Assembly: GCA_937941095.1 (NCBI GenBank)
Contig: CALDYJ010000085.1
Location: 1-64,000, forward strand
Direction of reading: 5' to 3'
From: an uncultured Saprospiraceae bacterium
Lineage (GTDB): Bacteria > Bacteroidota > Bacteroidia > Chitinophagales > Saprospiraceae
DNA: 64,000 nt
How positions within the stretch are numbered: the stretch's first letter is position 1; every line of letters begins with the position of its first letter. The notes beneath the pieces were generated by a model. That model did no database searches. It worked only from the letters and a program-made list of their open reading frames with translations, and was not told the DNA's origin. Positions 1 through 8,970 of this stretch are shown here, piece by piece. A program made the position numbers and the translations under genes.

Positions 1-82
1 TTGCTTGATTTCATAGTTCAAAGTAACAAGCTTACTGCGCAATGATCTTGCGTAGTAAGAGGAAATTATTTATTTTTAACTC

Positions 83-1093
83 ATGGCACAAAATAAAAAT
101 GCCCTAATTCGCTATAAAACCATTGACAAATGTCTACAAAATCAATATAGAAAATGGACATTGGAAGACCTGATCACAGCCTGCTCAGATGCATTATACG
201 AATTTGAAGGGCGAGACATCAATGTCAGTAAACGCACCGTACAATTAGACATTCAATTGATGCGCTCAGATAAATTAGGATATAATGCCCCGATAGTCGT
301 CTATGAAAAGAAGTTTTATAAGTACGCAATCAATGATTACTCTATCATGAATGTTCCGCTCAATGAAAACGACATGAACATACTATCAGAGACCGTCGAA
401 ATGCTTAAGCAGTTTAAAGATTTTTCTTTGTTTTCTGAATTAGGCGGCATTATTCATCGACTAGAGGACAAAGTACATACTGAAAAAACCAAGCAGGCTG
501 CCATCATTCAGCTAGACAAAAATGAAAACTTAAAAGGCTTAAATCATCTTGACCTTTTGTATCATGCTATCTTAAAAAAAATTTGTTTGTCCATAGCTTA
601 CAAGTCTTTTAAAGCGACCTCTTCTTCTAAAATCCTTATCCATCCATACATACTCAAAGAATTTAACAATAGATGGTTTCTTGTTGGTAAAAAGGATAAG
701 GAAAAAAAGATCCTAACCCTTGCCTTGGATAGAATTGAACACATTGAGTACTTATTAAAAGTTAAATACATTAGTGGAAATTTTAATGGAGATGAGTATT
801 ATAAAAACACCATAGGAGTAACCGTGTTGAATGAAAGTCATCTTCAAAACATTAAGTTATCTGTTGACAAACACAATGCTCCCTATGTCTTGACCAAACC
901 CTTTCATCAATCTCAAGAAGTTCTAGAAACAAAAGAAGATGGTTCTATTGTCATAAACATTAAAGTTCACCTAAATTATGAATTAGAGCGATTAATTTTA
1001 GGATTTGGAGATTCCATAGAAGTGATGAAGCCAAAAAATTTAAGAAACAGAATTAAGAAGAAACTTACTAATGCGATCGCTAATTACAATTAA
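83..1093 (+). CDS. WYL-domain transcriptional regulator
   Basis: 336-aa cytoplasmic protein. Residues 1-70 look like a DNA-binding helical region. Residues 168-225 form a WYL-type ligand-sensing core; the usual 'RWYLvg' signature appears here as RWFLVG (197-202) after HPYIL. WYL proteins act as transcription factors that respond to small molecules or nucleic acids, often controlling stress or defence genes; the ligand here is unknown. The start is the first ATG after an AT-rich leader. The stop overlaps the convergent GNAT gene by a few bases. Neighbours give no clear regulon; the adjacent minus-strand amine-oxidase operon is the nearest candidate, which is inference only. Confidence 0.8.
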   Translation: MAQNKNALIRYKTIDKCLQNQYRKWTLEDLITACSDALYEFEGRDINVSKRTVQLDIQLMRSDKLGYNAPIVVYEKKFYKYAINDYSIMNVPLNENDMNILSETVEMLKQFKDFSLFSELGGIIHRLEDKVHTEKTKQAAIIQLDKNENLKGLNHLDLLYHAILKKICLSIAYKSFKATSSSKILIHPYILKEFNNRWFLVGKKDKEKKILTLALDRIEHIEYLLKVKYISGNFNGDEYYKNTIGVTVLNESHLQNIKLSVDKHNAPYVLTKPFHQSQEVLETKEDGSIVINIKVHLNYELERLILGFGDSIEVMKPKNLRNRIKKKLTNAIANYN

Positions 1094-1416
1094 TCTAGGC
1101 CTACTTTTTTTGAGCGTCTTTCTAAAAGCAAGGTATCTCTCCAAACACCATTTCTTTTATCGATTCGTGTAAGAGTTCCGAACAGTCTAAATCCATATTT
1201 TCTATGCAAGGCAAAAGTTCTTTTGTTTTCTGCCCTCCCCAAAACCTCAGTTTCTTTTTCAAAAACCAAACAGCTTTCTTTTATTTTAGATTTGATCCAA
1301 TCCTCTAGCCTTTTGACATCAGATTCCAAAGTCCTGGTAGCAAGGTCTGTATTGATGCCATCGATGTAGATCACGCTGACCTTATCCCAATCAGTTTTTT
1401 TTAATTTTCGGACCAT
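1090..1416 (-). pseudogene. GNAT acetyltransferase with central in-frame deletion
   Basis: 108 aa. The N-terminal 60 residues match the start of phosphinothricin/PAT-type GNAT N-acetyltransferases (MVRKLKKTDWD...IYIDGI, ending EVLG). The last about 45 residues match the family's C-terminus (ENK..FALHRKYGF, then RNGVWRDTLLLERRS). Family members are about 165-170 aa. The missing middle, about 60 residues, would contain the beta4 strand and the R/Q-x-x-G-x-G/A pyrophosphate loop that binds acetyl-CoA. The junction lies near residue 60 (about 1231-1239) and the frame is intact. A functional acetyltransferase is therefore unlikely; a decayed gene or a sequence/assembly deletion are the alternatives. 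It is the last gene of the amine oxidase-VOC-GNAT operon, 9 nt after the VOC gene. Confidence 0.7.
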
Positions 1417-1425
1417 CTTAGGGCC

Positions 1426-2049
1426 TTATAATTCTATAATGCCCTTAGGGCAATTTATGACTGCTTTTATACTTGCTTCTTCTGCTTTTTTGATTTCCAG
1501 ATTAAGGCCTAGTTTTTTAAATATTTGTTCAATTTCAAGTGCTTTGGGGTGACAAAAATTAAGACACTTTAGTTTACAAGCTGCATTTAAATTTTGAGCA
1601 GGATGTACTGATTTGCCCCAATCAATCATAAAAGGTAGAAGATCAATTGCTGGTTTTGCAAGCGGCATGATCATTTCCCAGGCCAAAGTATTTCCGTTTT
1701 GTTTTTTTCTGCTTCCGGCTTTAATTTCTCCTAAGTGTTGATCATAAGATTTCAAGCATGAAGCATCCTTTTCCAAATTGTCTGAAGCCAATGCCCATCT
1801 TGTCAGTTGTGGTTTGGTCAATAGATCGATGCCCATCCACCTATTCTTTTTAATGCTATCATTCGATTCGTCAATGCCTAAAATTTCCAAGTACATTTTA
1901 TCTCCAATTCGGACTAATGCATTTTTTGTTCCTTTAGCTTTATGATATCCACCAAAAACTGGTCGAACACCACTAATGTCCTCAAACCATTCAATACTGT
2001 CTTCAAAATTTGTAGTAGCATAAACAAGGTGATCAATTTTTCGATTCAT
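1426..2049 (-). CDS. VOC-family (glyoxalase-like) protein
   Basis: 207 aa, beginning RKIDHLVYATTNFEDSIEWF, which is the first beta-alpha module of the vicinal-oxygen-chelate fold as seen in glyoxalase-like (Glyoxalase_3 type) proteins. H7 and E55-type positions (YLEILGID) are the expected metal-ligand sites. The second half is more divergent but has the family's NLxAACKLKxL strand. No signal peptide. It starts 3 nt after the stop of the amine oxidase gene, so the two are almost certainly cotranscribed. The substrate is unknown; a lyase or dioxygenase role on the product of the flavoenzyme is conceivable but not shown. Confidence 0.75.
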   Translation of the reverse strand: MNRKIDHLVYATTNFEDSIEWFEDISGVRPVFGGYHKAKGTKNALVRIGDKMYLEILGIDESNDSIKKNRWMGIDLLTKPQLTRWALASDNLEKDASCLKSYDQHLGEIKAGSRKKQNGNTLAWEMIMPLAKPAIDLLPFMIDWGKSVHPAQNLNAACKLKCLNFCHPKALEIEQIFKKLGLNLEIKKAEEASIKAVINCPKGIIEL

Positions 2050-2052
2050 CCA

Positions 2053-3117
2053 TTAAGCAATTTTTGATCTAAATGATTGGACAATAAAATTAGCACTAGC
2101 AATGGCTCCATCCATGTAGCCAGGGTGTTCGCTAGCAGTTTCCGCGCCTGCGATGAAGAGTCTCCCATTCATATAGCTGCTTTTGTATACTTCATGTCCA
2201 TTATTTTGATGTGGCAAAATGTGATCATCATAATCTCTAAAAGTAAATTTCTCTTTTCTCCACACCTTTTCCTCATAGCTTAAAAATTCTTTTGCTTGCT
2301 CGCCAAAATATTTTGTGAGCTGCTTCAAGATTAATGTTAAACGTTCTTCCTTACTTACAGAGAAGTAATTTCCATTTAAAAAACCTTTAAGCGCATATTT
2401 GTCATCTTCAAAATTAGAATGATCATACATTTCAGGAATTGGCCCAACATTGCTAAATATGGTTCCACTTTTTCCATCTTCTCGCCAAAAAGGCGTTTTG
2501 TAGCTCAGAGAAATTTTTATGGATTCACCCATCCAAGTATGTGTTTGCTTGGCAACTTGCTGCAAAGCATTAGGCAAGGATGGTTCAACAGCTATTGTTT
2601 TCAAAAACAAATAAGGCGGTAAAGTAGAAACGATGTAATCAGCGGTGAATAAAGATTCTGATGTTTTAATTTCTAAGGAATCGCCTAAATCAGTGATCGA
2701 CTCAACTATTGTATTCAAATGAATTTGTTCTTTTTTTAAAGCTTTTGCGAAAGCTTCGATTACTGCACTAGAACCTCCTTTTATTCTAAAACTTGGATCA
2801 CTATTGGGTGGAAGATCTACTAACTGTGGAGGGCTCAAAGAAAGAGGTTCATAAAATGCTTGTTTGCCTAGTTCTTGAATAAAGGTCTCTAGTTTTAAAT
2901 CCGACAATGCCTTTAACAAATTAGTATGCTTTGCTCCTAACCAAGTCGCTCCCATTTCTTGATGCGCCTGATCTTTAGGGTATAGTGTATATACCCTTCC
3001 TCCTAGCCTATTTCTTGCTTCTAATAGAGTCACCTTAAAAGCTTCATTTCTCAATTGGTGAGCAATTGATAATCCTGTTAGTCCGGCTCCAATTATCAGT
3101 ATATGTTTTTTCTGCAT
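2053..3117 (-). CDS. FAD-dependent amine oxidase (flavin monoamine oxidase family)
   Basis: 354 aa. The N-terminal dinucleotide-binding loop GAGLTGLSIA (residues 10-19) is followed by the acidic ribose-binding ARNRLGGR motif. The C-terminal FAD-binding segment is RLFIAGAETASEHPGYMDGAIASA, here with GAETA and PGYMDGAI in the positions typical of monoamine oxidase and phytoene-desaturase-like flavoproteins. No export signal, so it is probably cytoplasmic. It likely oxidises a primary or secondary amine with O2 to an aldehyde, ammonia and H2O2; the substrate cannot be read from sequence. It is first in a tight minus-strand operon and diverges from porZ across a 107-bp gap. Confidence 0.85.
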   Translation of the reverse strand: MQKKHILIIGAGLTGLSIAHQLRNEAFKVTLLEARNRLGGRVYTLYPKDQAHQEMGATWLGAKHTNLLKALSDLKLETFIQELGKQAFYEPLSLSPPQLVDLPPNSDPSFRIKGGSSAVIEAFAKALKKEQIHLNTIVESITDLGDSLEIKTSESLFTADYIVSTLPPYLFLKTIAVEPSLPNALQQVAKQTHTWMGESIKISLSYKTPFWREDGKSGTIFSNVGPIPEMYDHSNFEDDKYALKGFLNGNYFSVSKEERLTLILKQLTKYFGEQAKEFLSYEEKVWRKEKFTFRDYDDHILPHQNNGHEVYKSSYMNGRLFIAGAETASEHPGYMDGAIASANFIVQSFRSKIA

Positions 3118-3224
3118 TTTTATACCTTAGTTTTTTAATTAGTGTCGCGAACAAGTAGAAAAAACTACTTTTAACTTACAATATTAATACTAACTTCGAG
3201 TTAAGTACTCATTAGCAATTTAGT

Positions 3225-5552
3225 ATGAAAAAAGCAATTCTCCTTTTATTATTAAACACTCTACTATTCAATTGGTTATCTGCCCAATATGATCTCGCTT
3301 TAGGCGAATGGCGAGCTCATTTACCATACCATAGGTTCAGTCAGCTTACGCAAAGTGAAAGTACCATTTATGCTGCAACCCAATGGTCGCTTGCACTAAT
3401 TGACAAAGAAGAAAGGTCAGTGCAGTTTGTTTCTAAGGTCAATGGCTTGAGCAATACTGGTGTGGGACTTATTGCATATAATAAAAGTGCAGATTTACTC
3501 ATCGCTACCTATACTAACAATGAATTCGATTTAATAAAAGATGGAAGCATTTTTAGTTTTGATGATATTCGGGTTGGAGGAAATTTTACGGACAGGACCA
3601 TCAATGCCATTACTTTTGATGGCACTGAATTCTTATATTTTGCGACTGCCTTTGGGGTTATAAAATTTGACCTAGAAGAAAAAGAATTTATTTTCACGGT
3701 AGATTTCGGCATACCTGTTTATGATGTAGCCATACTAGGAGATCAGATCTTTGCTTCAACGGAAGATGGTATTTTTAAAGTAACCAAGACTTCAGCTGTT
3801 AACCAGCAAGATTTTAGAAACTGGGTTTTACTTGGACCAAACGAAGGATTTCCAAGTGCCTATTTTGGAGGTGCCATTGAAACAAAAGAGGATAAACTTT
3901 TTCTTGCTTTAAATGATAGTCTAATGCTTTGGGAGAATGAGTTATTGACCAAAATTTTTTATGAAGAAGACTACATTATAGATCACATTACTTCTGAAGG
4001 CGAAGGGGTCGTAACGGGCTTTACCTTTTTAGAAGAATTTAAAGGCAGAAGTGTATACTACGATGTAAGTAGTGGAAGTACTCAGCTTTCTGGAGGTGGA
4101 TGTATTTTAGTACCAACACATGCTGTCGAAGATGAGTCCGGTCGCATATGGTATACAGACTTACAAGATGGTTTAAGAATAGCAGACGCACCTGGAGAAT
4201 CTTGCGGCACTCCAATTGAATTTAATTCTCCTCAAACTCATTTTACGAGTGAGATTGTTATTGACGAAGATGAAGTTTACATTGCTGCTGGAGGGATATT
4301 GCCAAATGGTAGCTTTGCTCAAAGAAGTGATGGCGTTTTTCACAAAGATGAAAGCAACAATTGGAACACCCTTAATAGGTGGAACAATCCTATTTTAGAA
4401 GACATGGATATTTTTCTTGATTTCTATAGAATAGCCATTCATCCCGTAACGCATGATGCATACTTCGGTACTTTCTGGGGTGGAATTGCTGTCTATGATG
4501 GTGAAAATTTTGAAGTCTATAATGATTCAAACTCTACCTTACAAGGAGCTGCTGGTGACGAAGCAAGAGAAAGAGTTGGTGGCATGGCCTTTGATGAAAA
4601 TAATAACTTGTGGATAAGTAACTCATCGGCACCAAATCCGATATCTGTATTAAGTAATGAAGGTCAATGGCATTCCTTTTCTGTGCCCTCAATAACTAAT
4701 TTAAATCAAGTCGTCATAGATCAATTAGGTTATAAATGGTTTGTACTCACAGGAACACAGCAAGGAATTTTGGTTTTTGACGATGGAGGAACTTTTGAAG
4801 ACACCTCAGATGATCAATACAGAATCATAACTTCTAACAACAGTTTGCTTCCTGACAACATTGTAAATTGTCTAGAGGTTGATAATGATGGTGATGTGTG
4901 GGTGGGCACCATCAATGGCATCATTGTTTTTGAATGTGGCTCAATTATTTTTAATGAGGAAGACTGCATCGGTTCTAGAAGAGTCGTTGAGGAAAATGCA
5001 TTCGATGACGAAGATGAATATTTATTAAAAGGAGAAGTAGTCACAACAATTGCTACTGATGCTGCTAACAGAAAATGGTTTGGCACGACAAATGGAATCT
5101 TCGTCCAAGATGCGAATGGCAATAAACAAGAAGCTAGGTTTGAGGAAAGCAACAGTCCCTTATTTGATAACAACATCATTGACATTGCCATCAACCATTC
5201 CAATGGTGAAGTTTTTATAGCCACTAACAAAGGCGTCCAATCCTACAAAGGCGAAGCGGTGGAAGGCGGAGTAATTCATTCTGCCGATGTTTACGCTTAT
5301 CCCAACCCAGTAAGGCCTGATTATGACGGTCCCATTGCGATCAAAGGTTTAGCAACAAATGCTAATGTAAAAATCACTGATGTAAGTGGAGGCCTAGTTT
5401 ATGAAACGACAGCCTTAGGTGGACAAGCGATTTGGAATGGAAGAGATTACGAAGGGAGGAAAGCTTCTACGGGTGTTTATTTAGTTTTTAGCACCAATGA
5501 AAACTTAACGAATCCAGAAGCAATAGTTACCAAGATTTTAATTGTAAATTAA
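3225..5552 (+). CDS. porZ: PorZ-like T9SS attachment-complex protein
   Basis: 775 aa with a signal peptide ending about residue 20 (NWLSAQ). The region after it (GEWRAHLPYHR, SKVNGLSNTGVG, DRTINAITF, FATAFGVIKFDL) matches the characteristic N-terminal beta-propeller of PorZ. Further two-component-regulator-like propeller blades follow (NNSLLPDNIVNCLEVDNDG, RKWFGTTNGIFV). The C-terminus from about residue 690 is a type A T9SS sorting domain (YAYPNPVRPD ... STGVYLVF ... KILIVN). PorZ is known as a cell-surface member of the T9SS attachment complex that delivers anionic LPS to the sortase PorU. It stands alone here, with bshA convergent 22 nt away. The CTD and propeller are seen; the PorZ role is from family knowledge. 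Confidence 0.85.
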   Translation: MKKAILLLLLNTLLFNWLSAQYDLALGEWRAHLPYHRFSQLTQSESTIYAATQWSLALIDKEERSVQFVSKVNGLSNTGVGLIAYNKSADLLIATYTNNEFDLIKDGSIFSFDDIRVGGNFTDRTINAITFDGTEFLYFATAFGVIKFDLEEKEFIFTVDFGIPVYDVAILGDQIFASTEDGIFKVTKTSAVNQQDFRNWVLLGPNEGFPSAYFGGAIETKEDKLFLALNDSLMLWENELLTKIFYEEDYIIDHITSEGEGVVTGFTFLEEFKGRSVYYDVSSGSTQLSGGGCILVPTHAVEDESGRIWYTDLQDGLRIADAPGESCGTPIEFNSPQTHFTSEIVIDEDEVYIAAGGILPNGSFAQRSDGVFHKDESNNWNTLNRWNNPILEDMDIFLDFYRIAIHPVTHDAYFGTFWGGIAVYDGENFEVYNDSNSTLQGAAGDEARERVGGMAFDENNNLWISNSSAPNPISVLSNEGQWHSFSVPSITNLNQVVIDQLGYKWFVLTGTQQGILVFDDGGTFEDTSDDQYRIITSNNSLLPDNIVNCLEVDNDGDVWVGTINGIIVFECGSIIFNEEDCIGSRRVVEENAFDDEDEYLLKGEVVTTIATDAANRKWFGTTNGIFVQDANGNKQEARFEESNSPLFDNNIIDIAINHSNGEVFIATNKGVQSYKGEAVEGGVIHSADVYAYPNPVRPDYDGPIAIKGLATNANVKITDVSGGLVYETTALGGQAIWNGRDYEGRKASTGVYLVFSTNENLTNPEAIVTKILIVN

Positions 5553-5574
5553 TATTCTAAACTGTATTACACTT

Positions 5575-6714
5575 TTATGAGTCGGCAGTCACACCTGCTA
5601 AGATCTCTTCGTAATATTCTTCATAAATCGGAAGGATGTTTTGAATATCAAATTGTTCAGCTTGCGCCAAAGCATTATTTTTAAAGACTTGATGTCTTGA
5701 TTCATCAGAAAGTATCTCAATACTTCTTTTAGCCATTGCTTCTACATCACCAACATCACATAAATAACCAGTCTGCCCTTCGATGTTTACTTCAGGTAAT
5801 CCCCCAGCATTAGAAGAAACAACAGGTACTTCACAAGCCATTGCTTCGAGAGCCGCTAAGCCAAAACTTTCACTTTCTGAAGGCATTAAAAAAAGATCTG
5901 AAACCGCAAGCAATTCTTCTATCGCATCTTGTTTGCCCAAGTACCTCACTTTGTCGCAAATGTGAAGGGTTCTGCATAATTCCTCAAGATTTTGTCTTTC
6001 AGGGCCATCACCTATCATTAATAAAGTTGATGGCATTGCTTGATGTATTTTCTGAAATATTCTTATTACATCATCCGTTCTTTTTACTTTTCTAAAGTTA
6101 GAAACATGAGTAATAACTTTTTCTCCATCAGGTGCGATGGCTTTCTTGAAATGATCCTTATTCGTTTTTTGGAATCTTTTTAGATCAATAAAGTTATGAA
6201 TGGTTTTAATCTCTTTATTGATGTTGAAGGTGCTTAAGGTTTGCTTTTTTAGGTTATCAGATACCGCTGTAACTCCATCGGAATTATTAATTGAAAATTC
6301 TACCACTGGAGCAAAGGAACTATGATTTCCAACTAAGGTTATATCTGTTCCATGGAGCGTTGTAATAAATGGGATATTAATTCCTTTAGTCTTTAAAATC
6401 TGCTTAGCCATAAAAGCAACAGCTGCATGAGGGATAGCATAATGAACATGAAGTATATCTAATTCTGCATGCATGACCACATCTACAAGCTTACTTGTTA
6501 AAGCAGTATCGTAAGGAGTATATTCAAACAGCGGATAATCAGCAGTGCTCACTTCATGGTAAAACACATTTTGCTGAAAACTATTTAAACGAGTTGGTTG
6601 TCTATAGGTGATAAAATGAACTTTATGTCCTTTCTGAGCTAGGCCTTTTCCTAATTCAGTCGCTAATACACCTGATCCACCATAAGTTGGGTAACAAACA
6701 ATTCCTATATTCAT
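5575..6714 (-). CDS. bshA: N-acetyl-alpha-D-glucosaminyl L-malate synthase BshA
   Basis: 379-aa GT4 (GT-B fold) glycosyltransferase. It begins [22 protein letters not shown] and contains FITYRQPTR and [13 protein letters not shown], all distinctive of BshA. The retaining GT E-x7-E motif is E282...E290 in [19 protein letters not shown]. BshA joins UDP-GlcNAc and L-malate in the first step of bacillithiol synthesis, the low-molecular-weight thiol of many Bacteroidota and Firmicutes. Length is normal. bshB and bshC are not in this window. It converges on porZ and is monocistronic as far as visible. Confidence 0.95.
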   Translation of the reverse strand: MNIGIVCYPTYGGSGVLATELGKGLAQKGHKVHFITYRQPTRLNSFQQNVFYHEVSTADYPLFEYTPYDTALTSKLVDVVMHAELDILHVHYAIPHAAVAFMAKQILKTKGINIPFITTLHGTDITLVGNHSSFAPVVEFSINNSDGVTAVSDNLKKQTLSTFNINKEIKTIHNFIDLKRFQKTNKDHFKKAIAPDGEKVITHVSNFRKVKRTDDVIRIFQKIHQAMPSTLLMIGDGPERQNLEELCRTLHICDKVRYLGKQDAIEELLAVSDLFLMPSESESFGLAALEAMACEVPVVSSNAGGLPEVNIEGQTGYLCDVGDVEAMAKRSIEILSDESRHQVFKNNALAQAEQFDIQNILPIYEEYYEEILAGVTADS

Positions 6715-6772
6715 TTCACTTCTTTAATACAATCTTAAACATGTATCGCCACTATTAGTTGCCCTTTTATGT

Positions 6773-8797
6773 TTAATCTACAATGATTTTCCTACTTATT
6801 TGGCCCTGTCCGTCGCTTAGATTCAACAAATAGAGTCCTGTATTAAGACCACTAACATTTATTACACTCGAAATTTCTTGATTCTTTTCGAAATCTCTCT
6901 CCAAAATCAATTGTCCGAGTGAATTATAAAGACAAAGATGAATTGTTTTTAGCTCACTAAAAGATGCTTGCACATGCAGGTCATTTTTTACTGGGTTTGG
7001 ATATATATTTAGGGCTTCCAAAGCTGCTAAGTTTTGATCAGCAACCAAAGCTCTTACTTCGATAAATTCTGTTTGTTCGCAGCCTTCAGCATCTGTTACT
7101 GTAACGGAATAAATTCCTGAGCCTAAATTAGAAACTGTATTTGTATTTCCAGCAACACTTCCCCAATCATAAGTAATCGGCTCAATGCCTGTTACATTTA
7201 CGATGGTGATTGAACCATTATTTTCTCCTTCTACTGTTTCGTCAACAACATTTACATCTTCAAGGATATCAAACAATCCATTGTCGCAATTATAAATTTG
7301 AATGTCATCAAAATCTGCCCAGAATTCATCTGAGTTTCTAATCATGGTAAACCTAAATTCAACCGATTCTCCTGCATAAGCTGCGAGAGAATAGTTTAGC
7401 GTTCTCATGGAACTACTTGCCGTATTGTTATGATTAGATTCATTGATTAAACCTAAGACCTCCCAAGATGCACCACAATCACTTGATACTTCTACAGTCA
7501 ACATCTCACCAATTTCAATTTGATGAGCTTGAGCATTCCCTGCTCCATTTACAGTAACAAATCTGTAATCAAATAATAGTTCTTCATCCATTCCTAAAAT
7601 TCCATACCTAGCAGTACTAAAACTAAAGTAGCCATTTAAGTCACTCATGTAAGAACCGATCACTCCAGTGACGTTGCCATGATCTCCCATCTGATAAATG
7701 GGATCGATCAAATTAGTGTTCCACTGATTAGGCAAATCTGCCGTTTCAAACTTTTCTTTAAATGGAAGTTCATAGGTATGAATGAAGGTATAGGTGAAGG
7801 TATCATTAGACATGTCTCCGTCATCAATTGTCGTTAAGGCATATTGATTAGAAGTGTAAAACTCTGTCCATACCTTTATTTCATATGCTCCAGGGCTACT
7901 TATGTTTATTGGAGCTTCAAAAGCAATGTTATGACAGCTGTCTTTACCAATAACGCCAGTGTACAATCCATCTGTCGGTATATTTTGTACCCCACCTTCA
8001 CCATTGATGCTGTAATTAAAAGGGATATTCGCTTGAGGAAAAGTTCCGTAATTTTTAATAAATATTTCTAAGGTATCCGAATTTAGGTACTCGCATTTTT
8101 GTCCATTAAATGGTCTTAGAATTCCAGACACCCCAACGTCGACATTAAATATTGTTGTGAATTCATCTGAAAGAACAATGCTTGTATCACCACTTGCACA
8201 AACTAAGTAGATGTAGTATTCATAACAAGTATTTTCCATTAAGTTTAAGAACGTATAATCAGTATCAGCAGTCATGTCTGAAACTTGTGTATTCGGCATT
8301 CCACATTCCTGATATTCTATTACATAATTTCCAACGGCATTGGAAGCATCCCAATCAATCTGGGCAGAATTTCCTAACACATCCACTGTACTCAAGGTAT
8401 TGGATGGTAAAGCAGGACACAATGGACACAAAACAAAATGAGTAAACACTACTCCAGATGCTGGAGGATTACCAGATTCAAACAAAAGTTGATCGTCTGA
8501 ATCATGTAGGACATAAGAATGCTCAATTTCTGCTCCTGTTCCTGGAATGTATTCAACTGAAATTGAATCTCCTTCTGACACGGTGAAATCTACACTATTA
8601 GTAAAGCCATCGTCATTCATCCCATCAAGGGTGAAATTGTTAGCAACTCCATTTACATAAACAATAACTTCTGCAGCTTCCCAGCCATCACCAAAAGCAT
8701 CATTCATGACCAAAGTATGAAAACAGGAGTTTTGACTAAAACTAGTTGTTAATGTTGCAAACAAGAATAGTAATACGGTTAATATCTTTCTAAACAT
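6773..8797 (-). CDS. Secreted T9SS cargo with fibronectin-III and SprB-type repeat
   Basis: 674 aa from the ATG at 8797. An upstream in-frame ATG at 8857 would put 20 residues before the signal peptide, so the later start, MFRKILTVLLFLFATLTTSFSQ, is preferred. After the signal there is a CUB-like/proprotein-type domain (NDAFGDGWEAAEV), a fibronectin-III-like module (TLSTVDVLGNSAQIDWD...YEYYIYLVC), a jelly-roll region, one SprB-type repeat (NGSITIVNVTGIEPITYDW ... GIYSVTVTDAEGC), and a C-terminal T9SS sorting domain (IYPNPVKNDL ... LNTGLYLLNLSDG ... KIIVD). It is probably secreted and surface-anchored; the function is unknown. A 3' neighbour, bshA, is unrelated. Confidence 0.85.
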   Translation of the reverse strand: MFRKILTVLLFLFATLTTSFSQNSCFHTLVMNDAFGDGWEAAEVIVYVNGVANNFTLDGMNDDGFTNSVDFTVSEGDSISVEYIPGTGAEIEHSYVLHDSDDQLLFESGNPPASGVVFTHFVLCPLCPALPSNTLSTVDVLGNSAQIDWDASNAVGNYVIEYQECGMPNTQVSDMTADTDYTFLNLMENTCYEYYIYLVCASGDTSIVLSDEFTTIFNVDVGVSGILRPFNGQKCEYLNSDTLEIFIKNYGTFPQANIPFNYSINGEGGVQNIPTDGLYTGVIGKDSCHNIAFEAPINISSPGAYEIKVWTEFYTSNQYALTTIDDGDMSNDTFTYTFIHTYELPFKEKFETADLPNQWNTNLIDPIYQMGDHGNVTGVIGSYMSDLNGYFSFSTARYGILGMDEELLFDYRFVTVNGAGNAQAHQIEIGEMLTVEVSSDCGASWEVLGLINESNHNNTASSSMRTLNYSLAAYAGESVEFRFTMIRNSDEFWADFDDIQIYNCDNGLFDILEDVNVVDETVEGENNGSITIVNVTGIEPITYDWGSVAGNTNTVSNLGSGIYSVTVTDAEGCEQTEFIEVRALVADQNLAALEALNIYPNPVKNDLHVQASFSELKTIHLCLYNSLGQLILERDFEKNQEISSVINVSGLNTGLYLLNLSDGQGQISRKIIVD

Positions 8798-8907
8798 TGG
8801 AAATCTTTTTGATAAGAACAAAATTAGTCTAAATATCGAAAAATTAATATCGTGCATTTATTAATATTCAATAAAATGTTGTTCCTAACTGTATAGTAAT
8901 AAACAAT

Positions 8908-8940
8908 TTTGCAAATCTTGTGTTCTAAACTTTGCAAATC
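8908..8940. promoter_or_regulatory. Paired TTTGCAAATC direct repeats upstream of merR-type gene
   Basis: TTTGCAAATC occurs at 8908-8917 and again at 8931-8940, 23 bp apart centre to centre (about two helical turns). Each contains the 8-bp palindrome TTTGCAAA. They lie 31-63 bp before the MerR-type start codon in the divergent gap. Identical, phased palindromic half-elements suggest an operator bound by a dimer or tetramer, plausibly autoregulatory. This is inference from arrangement only. Confidence 0.45.
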
Positions 8941-8970
8941 AATCAATTATACCTCTAATTCACTAAAATA

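Noticed and set aside
1-82. 3' end of an upstream gene at the window start
   Set aside because: No open frame with recognisable protein content extends from base 1; the segment looks intergenic.
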